64,000 nt of DNA from Nocardioides sp. HDW12B (GTDB taxonomy: Bacteria; Actinomycetota; Actinomycetes; Propionibacteriales; Nocardioidaceae), in contig NZ_CP049867.1 in the NCBI RefSeq assembly GCF_011299595.1, positions 3,472,001 to 3,536,000 on the forward strand. The letters run 5' to 3'. Every line of letters starts with the position of its first letter. Position 1 is the first letter of the stretch. Positions 48,907 to 57,102 of the stretch are shown in pieces. The notes under the pieces are model-generated. The model ran no database searches. It saw only the letters and a list, made by a program, of their open reading frames with translations, and was not told the DNA's origin. The translations under genes were made by a program, and so were the position numbers.

Positions 48907-49441
48907 CCGTGTTGGAGCCGCGCTCCTCGGCGACGTCGAAGACCCGGAACACCTGCTCGCCGGTGCGGCTGGTCTGGATCCAGGTCTCGAACGATCCCCC
49001 GCGCACGCTGGCCGTCACCGGGAAGTCGGTCCAGGTGCCACCCTCCCGGCGCTGGATCTGCAGCGAGGCGCCCTCGCCGTCGACGTAGACGCCGTTGAAG
49101 TTGATGCGCTCGCCGGGCGAGACCTGCTGGGGCGCCACGAACAGCGTCACCTTCGCCTTGGTCGGCTCCTTGGTCTGCTCCAGGGGCTCGGTCGAGGACG
49201 GGGTCTGGACGCCGGGGATCTTCGGGTCGTCGTCGGCCCCCTTGGTCGCGCGGTACTTCGGGATGAAGAGCGACTGCTCGCTCTCCTGCTCCGCGGCCTC
49301 GGTGGACCCGCCGAGGACGTCCTTGAGGGCCACCATCGCGACCCCGCCGATGACGAGGCCGACCACCAGGGCGACCCCGAGCATGGCGGCGACCGCCGTG
49401 AGCAGCGTGCGCCCGGGTCGCTCGTCCTCGTACTTCGCCAT
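48887..49441 (-). CDS. Membrane-anchored protein with C-terminal beta-sandwich
   Basis: 184 aa from the ATG at 49441. Cytoplasmic residues 1-11 (KYEDERPGR) precede one membrane helix (about 12-38). A short acidic linker leads to an extracytoplasmic beta-rich domain of about 90 aa (KVTLFVAPQQVSPGERINF, then SLQIQRREGGTW and VFRVFDVAEERGSNTVTVTV), resembling bacterial Ig-like or filamin-type modules. It could display or sense at the cell surface. The gene overlaps its convergent neighbour by 20 bp. Confidence 0.7.
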   Translation of the reverse strand: MAKYEDERPGRTLLTAVAAMLGVALVVGLVIGGVAMVALKDVLGGSTEAAEQESEQSLFIPKYRATKGADDDPKIPGVQTPSSTEPLEQTKEPTKAKVTLFVAPQQVSPGERINFNGVYVDGEGASLQIQRREGGTWTDFPVTASVRGGSFETWIQTSRTGEQVFRVFDVAEERGSNTVTVTVG

Positions 49442-49485
49442 GGGCCCAGTGTCACCTACCACGCCAGCGGCGGGCCAGCCGGGCG

Positions 49486-49944
49486 TCACTCACGGGTGTC
49501 GCGCCACAGCAGCTCCTCGACCAGCTGCCGGCTGCGCCAGCCCGCCGGGGTGCGCACCAGGGTGTGCACGTAGACGCCGCCGAGGTCCGCGCGCCAGGGG
49601 GCCCGGCCCTCGCGGTCGATGAGCAGCGGGTTGGTGAAGTAGGCGCGGACCACGGCGCTGTCGCCGTCGATCTCGACCTGCCGCTGCCCGAGCACGTGCT
49701 GCATCCCGGTGAACAGCGGCAGGGTCGCGGCCAGCCAGGCCTTGACCTCCGGGTAGGGCCCGGCGATCCCGCCGGTCGCGGTGTAGTCGACGAGCGCGTC
49801 GGGGGTGAAGACGTCGTCCAGCCGGTCCCAGGCGTGCTGGTCGACCGCCATCGTGTACGTCGTGAGCAGGTCGTCGACCGCGAGCCGGTCGAGGAGCAGG
49901 CCGAGCCCCTCGCCGTGCTCGCGCGACTCGGTCGAGGGGGTCAT
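49486..49944 (-). CDS. SnoaL-like/NTF2-fold protein (ketosteroid isomerase-like)
   Basis: 152 aa from the ATG at 49944. The cone-like NTF2 fold pattern is visible: LAVDDLLTTYTMAVDQHAWD, VFTPDALVDYTATGG, then PYPEVKAWLAATLPLFTGMQH and the strand VVRAYFTNPLLIDREG. Family members isomerise, hydroxylate or dehydrate polyketide- and steroid-like compounds, and many have unknown substrates. It is divergent from the LLM oxidoreductase across a KstR-like palindrome, and both genes have leaderless-type -10 boxes (this one TAGGGT at 49952-49957). Confidence 0.8.
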   Translation of the reverse strand: MTPSTESREHGEGLGLLLDRLAVDDLLTTYTMAVDQHAWDRLDDVFTPDALVDYTATGGIAGPYPEVKAWLAATLPLFTGMQHVLGQRQVEIDGDSAVVRAYFTNPLLIDREGRAPWRADLGGVYVHTLVRTPAGWRSRQLVEELLWRDTRE

Positions 49945-49964
49945 GGGGGCGACCCTAGCCCCGA

Positions 49965-49984
49965 ACTGGAACACGTTCTAGTAT
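49965..49984. promoter_or_regulatory. KstR-like palindrome between divergent catabolic genes
   Basis: TGGAACACGTTCTA at 49967-49980 fits the mycobacterial KstR operator pattern TNNAACNNGTNNNA as I recall it. With flanks (ACT / AGT) it is an almost perfect 18-bp palindrome. Its right end overlaps the TAGTAT -10 box (49979-49984) of the LLM gene, whose ATG is 6 nt further on. A TetR-type repressor could thus control both genes. Confidence 0.6.
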
Positions 49985-49990
49985 CGCCGG

Positions 49991-50869
49991 ATGCGGTTCA
50001 CCTACGCCGAGGCCATGACCGACGCGACCTACTACGTGCCCCTGGCCCAGGCTGCGGAGGCGGCCGGCTACCACTCCATGACGGTCGCCGACAGCCTCGT
50101 CTACCCCACGCACAGCGACTCGACGTACCCCTACACCGAGGACGGGAACCGGGAGTTCCTCGAGGGCAAGGAGTTCATCGAGACCCTCACGCTCTGCGCC
50201 ACCCTCGGCGCGGTCACCACCACGCTGCGTCTCACCCCCTTCGTGCTCAAGCTGCCGATCCGGCCCCCGGTGCTCGTGGCCAAGCAGGCCTCGTCGGTCG
50301 CCTACCTGACCGGGAACCGGCTCGGCCTCGGCGTCGGGCTCAGCCCCTGGCAGGAGGACTACTCCGTGATGGGCGTCCCCTGGGAGCGCCGCGGCAGGCG
50401 CTTCGACGAGTGCATCGACGTCGTGCGCGGGCTCACCTCGGGCGGCGAGTTCGAGTTCCACGGCGAGTTCTACGACATCCAGCCGGTCACCATGACGCCC
50501 GCACCCACCGAGCCGATCCCGATCCTGGTCGGCGGGCACGCCGACGCCGCCCTGCGCCGCGCCGCCGTGCGCGGCGACGGCTGGATGCACGGCGGTGGTC
50601 CGCCCGAGGAGCTCGACGCCCTGCTCGACCGGCTCGACGAGGTCCGCCGGGCCGAGGGGGTGGCCGACCGTCCCTTCGAGACCCACGTGATCTCGATGGA
50701 CGCCTTCAGCGTCGACGGCTGCCGCCGGCTGGAGGACCGCGGGGTCACCGACGTCATCGTCGGGTTCCGCCTGCCCTACGTCGTCGGGCCCGACACCGAG
50801 CCGCTGGAGAAGAAGGTCGAGCACCTCGAGCGCTTCGCCGAGGACGTCGTGGCGAAGGTGAACCCGTGA
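49991..50869 (+). CDS. LLM-class flavin-dependent oxidoreductase
   Basis: 292 aa, leaderless-type ATG. A luciferase-like TIM barrel of the F420/FMN group: an N-terminal FTYAEAMTDATYYVPLAQAA block, GNRLGLGVGLSPWQEDY, FHGEFYDIQPVTMTP and PIPILVGGHADAALRRAA are characteristic. It uses FMN or F420 to oxidise a small substrate, perhaps with oxygen. It heads a coupled operon with DUF1214, SDR and sulfotransferase. Cofactor choice is not determinable from motifs alone. Confidence 0.88.
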   Translation: MRFTYAEAMTDATYYVPLAQAAEAAGYHSMTVADSLVYPTHSDSTYPYTEDGNREFLEGKEFIETLTLCATLGAVTTTLRLTPFVLKLPIRPPVLVAKQASSVAYLTGNRLGLGVGLSPWQEDYSVMGVPWERRGRRFDECIDVVRGLTSGGEFEFHGEFYDIQPVTMTPAPTEPIPILVGGHADAALRRAAVRGDGWMHGGGPPEELDALLDRLDEVRRAEGVADRPFETHVISMDAFSVDGCRRLEDRGVTDVIVGFRLPYVVGPDTEPLEKKVEHLERFAEDVVAKVNP

Positions 50870-52059
50870 CGGCGGCCGGCGGCCCGAGCAGCACCGCCGG
50901 CTTCAACGCCGCCGTGACCGAGGCCGAGGCGCTCGTCCGCTCGGCGCCGTTCGTGAAGACCGAGCAGGACCTGACCGAGGGCCTGGACTACCTCGCGGGC
51001 TCGATCCGCGCCTCGCTCCAGATGGCGTGGTCCTACCGCCCCGAGCGGCCCTTCCTCGTCAACAGCACCAACCAGCACACCAAGATGGGCCTCGACAACC
51101 CCGACACCGTCTACCACCACGCCAACCTGCGCCCCGACGCGACGTACGTCGTGCGCGGGGTGCGCGGCCGGACCGTCGACCTGTCCTTCCAGGTGCTCGG
51201 GGGCGACTACACCCCGAGCTCCACCCCGGACGGCTCCACCGCCTTCGACGACCGTGAGCTCACCGTGGCCGCCGACGGCACCTTCGAGCTCAGCCTCGGC
51301 CCGGCGGGGTCGCCGCACGCCAGCGCCCACCACGTCGTCCTGCCCGAGTCCGCCGCGATGCTGGCGATCCGCGAGGTGTACGACGACTGGGCCGCGCCGC
51401 GCGGGTCGCTCACCCTGCACCGGGCCGACACCCTCGGCACCTCGCCGGCTGCTCCCCCGACCCGGGAGTCGGTCGAGAAGCGCTACGCCGTGGCGGCGAA
51501 GATGCTGCTCGGCCGGATCCGGACGTGGTTCGCGTTCCCCGAGTGGTTCTACCTCAACGAGCCGGTGAACACCCTGACCGAGCCGCGCCCGACGCCGGGA
51601 GGCCTGGCGTCGCAGTGGTCGTCGGTCGGCCACTACGACCTCGCCGACGACGAGGCCCTGGTGCTCACCGTGCCGCGCGGGACGGCGCCGTACCTCGGCT
51701 TCCAGCTCGGCACGGTCTGGTACACCTCGCTCGAGTACGTCGACCACCAGACCTCGCTCAACGGCCAGCAGGCCCAGGTCGACCCCGACGGGATGATCCG
51801 CATCGTCGTCAGCGAGCGCGACCCCGGCGTCCACAACTGGGTGGAGCGCCTGGGTCACGACCGCGGCTACCTCCAGTTCCGCTGGCAGCGGCTCGACGGA
51901 CCGCTGGCCGCGGCCGACGGTCCGACGCTGCAGAAGGTGCCCGTCGACGACCTCGCGGGCGCCCTGCCCCACCACGACCACAACCGGGCGACGCCGGACG
52001 AGTGGGCCGCACGCATCGCGGCGCGCCAGCTCGGGGTCGCGGGACGGATGCTGAGTTGA
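50866..52059 (+). CDS. DUF1214 domain-containing protein
   Basis: 397 aa, GTG start overlapping the LLM stop (GTGA). No signal peptide. The C-terminal two-thirds shows DUF1214-type blocks (GHYDLADDEALVLTVPRGTA and YLGFQLGTVWYTSLEYV). The function of this domain family is unknown; members occur in catabolic and secreted contexts. The tight coupling to LLM and SDR genes suggests action on the same substrate. Confidence 0.75.
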   Translation: MTAAGGPSSTAGFNAAVTEAEALVRSAPFVKTEQDLTEGLDYLAGSIRASLQMAWSYRPERPFLVNSTNQHTKMGLDNPDTVYHHANLRPDATYVVRGVRGRTVDLSFQVLGGDYTPSSTPDGSTAFDDRELTVAADGTFELSLGPAGSPHASAHHVVLPESAAMLAIREVYDDWAAPRGSLTLHRADTLGTSPAAPPTRESVEKRYAVAAKMLLGRIRTWFAFPEWFYLNEPVNTLTEPRPTPGGLASQWSSVGHYDLADDEALVLTVPRGTAPYLGFQLGTVWYTSLEYVDHQTSLNGQQAQVDPDGMIRIVVSERDPGVHNWVERLGHDRGYLQFRWQRLDGPLAAADGPTLQKVPVDDLAGALPHHDHNRATPDEWAARIAARQLGVAGRMLS

Positions 52060-52871
52060 GCGCGCTCGAGACCGACCTGTCCCCACGCTCGTTCGGGCTG
52101 CTGCGCGGCCGCGTCGTGGTGGTCGCCGGCTACGGACCCGGCCTGGGAGCCGCGCTCGCGTCCCGCAGCGCCGAGGAGGGCGCCCGGGTCGTCCTCGCCT
52201 CGCGGACGCAGCACAAGCTCGACGACGCCGTCGAGCGGCTGCGCGAGGCGGGCCACGAGGCGCTGGCGGTCGCCACCGACGTCGAGAGCGACGAGGCGTG
52301 CCGCGATCTTGTCGACCGGACACGATCTGCCTTCGGCCGCGTGGACGTGCTGTTCGCCAACGCCTTCCGGATGCCCCCGATGGACCCGCTCACCCAGGTC
52401 GACCACCGCAGGATCAGCCGCGCGATGGACGTCAACGTGATGGCGCCGCTGCGGCTGGCCTCGGTCTTCGCCGACTCCCTGGCGGAGGCGCACGGCAACA
52501 TCGTGATGGTCAACTCCGGCGTGCTCTGGCAGTCGCAGCCCGAGTTCGCGGCGTACAAGCTGACCAAGGGCGCGATGCTGCACATGGCGCAGTCGCTGGC
52601 CACCGAGCTCGGCCCGCGCGGCATCCGGGTCAACTCGCTGGCGCCGAGCTACATCTACGAGGACGTGAACAAGGCCTACTTCGACTGGCTCGCGGCCGAG
52701 CGCGGCGTCACCCACGCCGACGTCTACGCCGAGAAGGCCGACCTCAACGACCTCAAGCGGCTCGCCACCGCCGAGCAGATCGCGGACGCGGCGGTCCTGC
52801 TGGCCTCCCCGCTGGCCTCCACGATCACCGGCGTGTGCCTCGACGCGAGCTGCGGGGAGTTCCACCGGTGA
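52056..52871 (+). CDS. Short-chain dehydrogenase/reductase
   Basis: 271 aa with a TTG start overlapping the upstream stop (TTGA), the only plausible in-frame start before the Rossmann motif. The cofactor loop is GYGPGLG (25-31), a variant of TGxxxGxG. The catalytic set is Ser154 (VMVNSG), Tyr167 and Lys171 (YKLTK). NVMAPL and the C-terminal GVCLDASCGE are family-like. An oxidoreductase of the LLM-DUF1214-SDR-sulfotransferase operon, cofactor probably NAD(H) or NADP(H). Substrate unknown. Confidence 0.9.
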   Translation: MSALETDLSPRSFGLLRGRVVVVAGYGPGLGAALASRSAEEGARVVLASRTQHKLDDAVERLREAGHEALAVATDVESDEACRDLVDRTRSAFGRVDVLFANAFRMPPMDPLTQVDHRRISRAMDVNVMAPLRLASVFADSLAEAHGNIVMVNSGVLWQSQPEFAAYKLTKGAMLHMAQSLATELGPRGIRVNSLAPSYIYEDVNKAYFDWLAAERGVTHADVYAEKADLNDLKRLATAEQIADAAVLLASPLASTITGVCLDASCGEFHR

Positions 52872-54007
52872 GCCCGGTCCGCGAGCGGGACTCGGTCGGC
52901 AGCCTGGAGGACCTGCACGACGCCGCCACCCGGATGACCGGCCTCGACGACTTCGGGGCCGACGAGCACCTCGAGCCGCTGCAGGTCCTGCTGCACTCCT
53001 ACGCGCACTCCGCGGGCCTGACCGGCGTCGGCAACACGATGGTGCGCTCGTTCCTGCGCGGGGCGCTGGCGGCCCGCCTGATGTCGGAGGCCGGGTTCGC
53101 CCAGCACCCCGGGCACACCGCCGTCCCGGTCGAGCGCCCGGTCTTCGTCACCGGGATCCAGCGCAGCGGCACCACGATGATGCAGCGGCTGCTGCACGCC
53201 GACCCCGCCGCGCAGGGCCTGGAGATGTGGCTGACCCAGCTGCCCCAGCCGCGCCCGCCGCGGGAGACCTGGGAGGCCGACCCGGTCTACGCGATGCTGC
53301 GCGACGGATTCGAGCAGCACCACGTCGAGAACCCCGAGCTCGCCGGCATCCACTACATGAGCGCCGAGACCGTCGAGGAGTGCTGGCAGCTGCTGCGCCA
53401 GTCGCTGACCACCGCGGCGTACCCGGCGCTCGCGCACCTGCCGGAGTACGCCGCCTGGTTGCGCCAGGCCGACTGGGTCCCGGCCTACGCGCGCTACCGG
53501 CGCAACCTCCAGCTCATCGGGCTCAACGACCCGGGCCGGCGGTGGGTGCTGAAGAACCCGAGCCACCTCGACGCCCTCGACGCCCTGATGGCGGTCTTCC
53601 CCGACGCCCTCGTGGTGCAGACGCACCGCGACCCGGTGACCTGCGTGGGCTCGGCGTGCTCGCTGGCCGCCACCACGACCCGCGGCTGGTCGGAGGTCTT
53701 CGTCGGGGAGAGGCTGGGGCGCGACGTCCTCGCCTCGCTGAGCCGCGAGGCCGAGGTCTTCGCCGAGGCTCGCGGCCGCTACGACGCCGCGCAGTTCGTC
53801 GACGTGGCGTACGACGACCTCGTCGGCGACCCGGTCGGCACCGTCCGCGGCGTCCACGACGCGTTCGACCTGCCCTGGGACGACGACGTGGCGAGCGCCG
53901 TCGCCGAGGAGCACCGCCGCTCCCGCGAGGGCCCCCGCGCCCCCCGGCACCACTACGACCTGGCCGACTACGGCCTCACCGCCGAGCAGGTCCGCGCGGC
54001 GTTCTGA
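52868..54007 (+). CDS. Sulfotransferase family protein
   Basis: 379 aa, GTG start overlapping the SDR stop (GTGA). The PAPS 5'-phosphosulfate loop TGIQRSGTT is at residues 95-103 and the 3'-phosphate block QTHRDPVTCVGSACSLA lies in the middle. The catalytic-base and lid regions are of normal length. This group (related to Stf/LPS-type families) is common in Actinobacteria, and many members are found beside steroid or lipid catabolic genes without proven sulfation. Last gene of the KstR-like-regulated operon. Confidence 0.88.
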   Translation: MSPVRERDSVGSLEDLHDAATRMTGLDDFGADEHLEPLQVLLHSYAHSAGLTGVGNTMVRSFLRGALAARLMSEAGFAQHPGHTAVPVERPVFVTGIQRSGTTMMQRLLHADPAAQGLEMWLTQLPQPRPPRETWEADPVYAMLRDGFEQHHVENPELAGIHYMSAETVEECWQLLRQSLTTAAYPALAHLPEYAAWLRQADWVPAYARYRRNLQLIGLNDPGRRWVLKNPSHLDALDALMAVFPDALVVQTHRDPVTCVGSACSLAATTTRGWSEVFVGERLGRDVLASLSREAEVFAEARGRYDAAQFVDVAYDDLVGDPVGTVRGVHDAFDLPWDDDVASAVAEEHRRSREGPRAPRHHYDLADYGLTAEQVRAAF

Positions 54008-54111
54008 GGCGGGGTCAAGCCGGACGCAAGAGAACCTCAAGCACGCTCCACCAGGGTCGACCACGACACCAACGGACCGGCCCCGCAGCCGGACAGACCC
54101 AGGAGCACAGC

Positions 54112-54738
54112 ATGAGAGTCACCCGCCCCACCCTCGTCCGCGGCCGACGCGGTCCCGGCCGCGCCGCGGTCACCCGGCTCGCCGTGGTCGGCGCCTGCGC
54201 GACCGCCGCGGTCACCAGCACGATGATCGGCCCCTCCGCCTCGGCCCACGACAGCGCCGGGTCGACGAGCGGGTCGACGAGCGCCTCGGCGGCGCACGCC
54301 CGCGACGGCGCTCCCCTGGCCGCGCTGAAGAAGTCGCTGTCGCCCTACCGCGACGTCGACCGCGCCCTGGCCGACGGCTTCATCCCGGTCTCGCCCTGCA
54401 CCGAGTCGCCCGACGGCGGCATGGGCTACCACTACCTCAACCCCGCCCGTGCCATGGCCCCGGTCGACCCGACCAAGCCCGCCATCCTCCTCTACGGACC
54501 GACCGCCGACGGTGACCCCGACGGCCGCCGGCTCATCGGGGCCGAGTGGTTCCAGGCCGACGCCGACCAGCAGCTCGGGACCGACGACGACCGCCCCTCC
54601 CTGTGGGGCCGGCCGTTCGAGGGCCCGATGCCGGGCCACGACCCGCAGATGCCGGTCCACTACGACCTTCACGTCTGGCTCTTCGACAGCAACCCCGCCG
54701 GCGTCTTCGCCAGCTGGAACCCCTCGGTCTCCTGCTGA
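54112..54738 (+). CDS. Secreted hypothetical protein
   Basis: 208 aa. The ATG follows AGGAG. An Arg-rich N-terminus with a hydrophobic segment and SASA cleavage-like site (about 25-45) indicates export. The mature part contains GMGYHYLNPARA and VHYDLHVWLF blocks, one Cys in SPCTESP and a Cys as the last residue, which might pair. The repeated His pattern suggests metal binding. Similar exported proteins are known only as hypothetical to me. It is separated from neighbours by 100-260 bp, so probably transcribed alone. Confidence 0.7.
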   Translation: MRVTRPTLVRGRRGPGRAAVTRLAVVGACATAAVTSTMIGPSASAHDSAGSTSGSTSASAAHARDGAPLAALKKSLSPYRDVDRALADGFIPVSPCTESPDGGMGYHYLNPARAMAPVDPTKPAILLYGPTADGDPDGRRLIGAEWFQADADQQLGTDDDRPSLWGRPFEGPMPGHDPQMPVHYDLHVWLFDSNPAGVFASWNPSVSC

Positions 54739-54997
54739 GCCCGGGTGGGCCCGGGCAGCTCCCGACAGGTCCGAACGGGCCCGGGCGGGTCCGGACCGAG
54801 GGCCCGGTCGTCCAGACCTCCGTCCCTGGCCGGTATCACGCGGGGCGTCCAAGACTCCTCAGCATCCGGCACCGCGTCCGGAGCACCCGACGCGCCGATC
54901 CATGCCACCTCGTGCCTCACCGGCACACACCCTGCAGCTCCCGACACCGCGCCACGAGCGCGGCCCCGGCCTCCGGGCCCTCACGAAAGGACCTCCC

Positions 54998-56434
54998 ATG
55001 ACCGACGTGGTCACCACCCCCACCACCCTGGCCCCGCAGCTGCCGCACCAGGCACGACGTACGGCGATCGAGCCCGACGCCGCCGGCGCCCTGGCCGAGC
55101 TGCGCGACCTGCTCCCCGGCCGGGTCGTCGGACCCGACGACGCCGCCTGGGTACCCGCCCGGATGGCGTGGGTCGTCAACGTGCCGCAGGAGCCGGCCGC
55201 CGTCGTGGCGGTCCGTGACGTCGCCGACGTCGTCACCGCCGTGACCTGCGCGGCCCGCCACGGGCTCAGCGTCTCGGCCCAGCCCGTGGGCCACGGCGCC
55301 ACCGAGGCGCTGACCGGGACCGTGCTGCTGCGCACCGCCGCGCTGGACGACATCGAGGTCGACGTCGCGAAGCAGGTCGTGCGGGTCGGCGCCGGCGTCA
55401 AGTGGGGCGCCGTGCTCGCGGCCGTGGAGCCGACCGGGATGATCGTGCCGGCCGGCAGCAGCCCCGACCCGAGCGTCGTGGGCTTCACGGTCGGCGGCGG
55501 TCTCAGCTGGTTCAGCCGGAGCATCGGCAGCGCGGCCGAGAACGTCGAGGCGTTCGAGGTCGTCGACGCCACCGGCACCGCCCGGCGGGTCACCGCCACC
55601 TCCGACCCCGACCTGTTCTGGGCGATGTGCGGCGGCGGTGGCGACTTCGCGGTGGTCACCACCATCGAGATGCGCCTGACGCCCGCGCCGCCGGTCGTCG
55701 GCGGACGGCTGATGTGGCCGCTCGAGATGGCGCACCCGGTGCTCCACTCCTTCCGCGAAGCGACCGCCGAGGCGCCCGAGGCGCTGACCATGTGGGCCGA
55801 GATCTTCCGGTTCCCGCCGATGCCGGAGCTCCCCGAGGAGATCCGCGGCAAGTCCTTCGTCGCGGTGGACCTGACCTACCTCGGCGACGAGGCCGACCTG
55901 GGCCCGATCCTCGAGCCGCTGCGTCGCGTGCCGGCCCTCATCCTCGACACGGTCGGCCACGTGCCGCTCGGCCGGCTCGGGGACATCGCCGCCGAGCCGG
56001 TGGACCCGATGCCGGCCATGGAGAGCTCCGGCCTGCTCGCCGACCTGGACACGACCACGGTGGACCGGCTGCTGCGCGTGGCGGGTGCCGGTGCGCAGCT
56101 CGCGCTCAACGTCGTGCAGATCCGCCACCTCGGCGGCGCGCTGGCCCGCTCGACCCGCGACGACGTGCCCCAGGGAGGACTGAGCGAGAACTACTCGTTC
56201 TTCACCCTCGGCGTCCCGGCCGTCCCCGAGCTGGTGCCGGCGATCGAGGCGGGCTTCGCCGCCGTCCGCGAGGCGCTGTCCCCGCAGTCCACCGAGCGCG
56301 GTTTCTTCAACTTCCGGGGCTCGAGCAGCGACGCCACGTCCTGCTTCACCCCGGAGGTGGCCGAGCGCCTGCGGGCGGTGAAGGCCGCGGTGGACCCCGC
56401 CGGGGTCATCCGCAGCAACCGCCCGACGGCCTGA
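54998..56434 (+). CDS. BBE-type FAD-linked oxidase (PCMH family)
   Basis: 478 aa from the ATG at 54998 (GAAAGGA upstream). The PCMH FAD-binding domain is clear: ARMAWVVNVPQEPAAVVAVR, QPVGHGATEAL (the His matches the covalent-flavin position of related oxidases), VVGFTVGGGLSWFSRSIG and CGGGGDFAVVTTIEM. The C-terminus has a berberine-bridge-like block (NYSFFTLGVPAVP and DPAGVIRSNRP). Such oxidases act on alcohols, sugars or alkaloids. Its substrate is unknown. No leader of note is seen in the 259 bp upstream. Confidence 0.88.
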   Translation: MTDVVTTPTTLAPQLPHQARRTAIEPDAAGALAELRDLLPGRVVGPDDAAWVPARMAWVVNVPQEPAAVVAVRDVADVVTAVTCAARHGLSVSAQPVGHGATEALTGTVLLRTAALDDIEVDVAKQVVRVGAGVKWGAVLAAVEPTGMIVPAGSSPDPSVVGFTVGGGLSWFSRSIGSAAENVEAFEVVDATGTARRVTATSDPDLFWAMCGGGGDFAVVTTIEMRLTPAPPVVGGRLMWPLEMAHPVLHSFREATAEAPEALTMWAEIFRFPPMPELPEEIRGKSFVAVDLTYLGDEADLGPILEPLRRVPALILDTVGHVPLGRLGDIAAEPVDPMPAMESSGLLADLDTTTVDRLLRVAGAGAQLALNVVQIRHLGGALARSTRDDVPQGGLSENYSFFTLGVPAVPELVPAIEAGFAAVREALSPQSTERGFFNFRGSSSDATSCFTPEVAERLRAVKAAVDPAGVIRSNRPTA

Positions 56435-56452
56435 CTCGGCCGTCCGGGCGGG

Positions 56453-56944
56453 TCAGCCGTCGGTGTCCGCCGACGAGCTGGAGGCGAGGCCGCCCCAGGC
56501 GGCCTCGGCGCCCGAGTGGCCGATGAGCACGACCTGGACCAAGGTGCCGACGCAGGCCACGACCCCGGCCACGGCGAGCGCGAGGGCCGTGCCCTTCGAC
56601 GGGGCTCGCGACGACCTCGCCGAGCGGCGCCCCACGACGGTGAGGGCGACCGCGACGGCGAGCATGCCGAGACACCACCAGATCAGCATCTCCCCGAGCT
56701 CGGCGTGCTCCTCGATCAGCTTCGAGCCACCGAGCTGCTCCTCGAAGTTCTCTCCCGAGCTCGTGGAGATCGGCACCAGGACCGTCGACACGACGGCCAG
56801 GCCCAGCGGCAGCCACCCGGCCCAGGTCCGGAAGCGCGGCAGCAGCACGGCGAGCAGCAGCACCAGCGCCGTCAGCGGGACGAGCACGACGGTGGCGTGC
56901 ACGACGAGCGGGTGGACGGGGAGTCCGAAGACGGTCTCGGGCAC
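56453..56944 (-). CDS. DUF2231 membrane protein
   Basis: 163 aa from the GTG at 56944, chosen because a CAGGAGG ribosome site lies 8 nt upstream. Longer starts lack it. Four hydrophobic helices and the characteristic first helix LPVHPLVVHATVVLVPLTAL with its two His residues identify the family, sometimes proposed to bind haem. Residues SSGENFEEQLGG and HAELGEMLIWWC follow the family plan. Its 3' end is close to the convergent FAD oxidase. Function unknown. Confidence 0.82.
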   Translation of the reverse strand: MPETVFGLPVHPLVVHATVVLVPLTALVLLLAVLLPRFRTWAGWLPLGLAVVSTVLVPISTSSGENFEEQLGGSKLIEEHAELGEMLIWWCLGMLAVAVALTVVGRRSARSSRAPSKGTALALAVAGVVACVGTLVQVVLIGHSGAEAAWGGLASSSSADTDG

Positions 56945-57102
56945 GACGCCTCCTGGGGTCCGGTCGGGCCGGTGGCCGCGACGCTCCACCCACTCTGGCA
57001 CCCGCACCCCGAGGACGACCGGTGAGCCGCCTGTGCGTCACCTGTGACTTGCCGGGTGCCGCGTCGACGGCGCGGACGCGACGCTCCGCGTGGGAGGCGG
57101 GG

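Noticed and set aside
57037-57048. Short palindrome GTCAC-CT-GTGAC as a CRP-like operator
   Set aside because: It lacks the longer half-sites and spacing of CRP sites, and short palindromes of this size are expected by chance. It lies between two unrelated gene ends.
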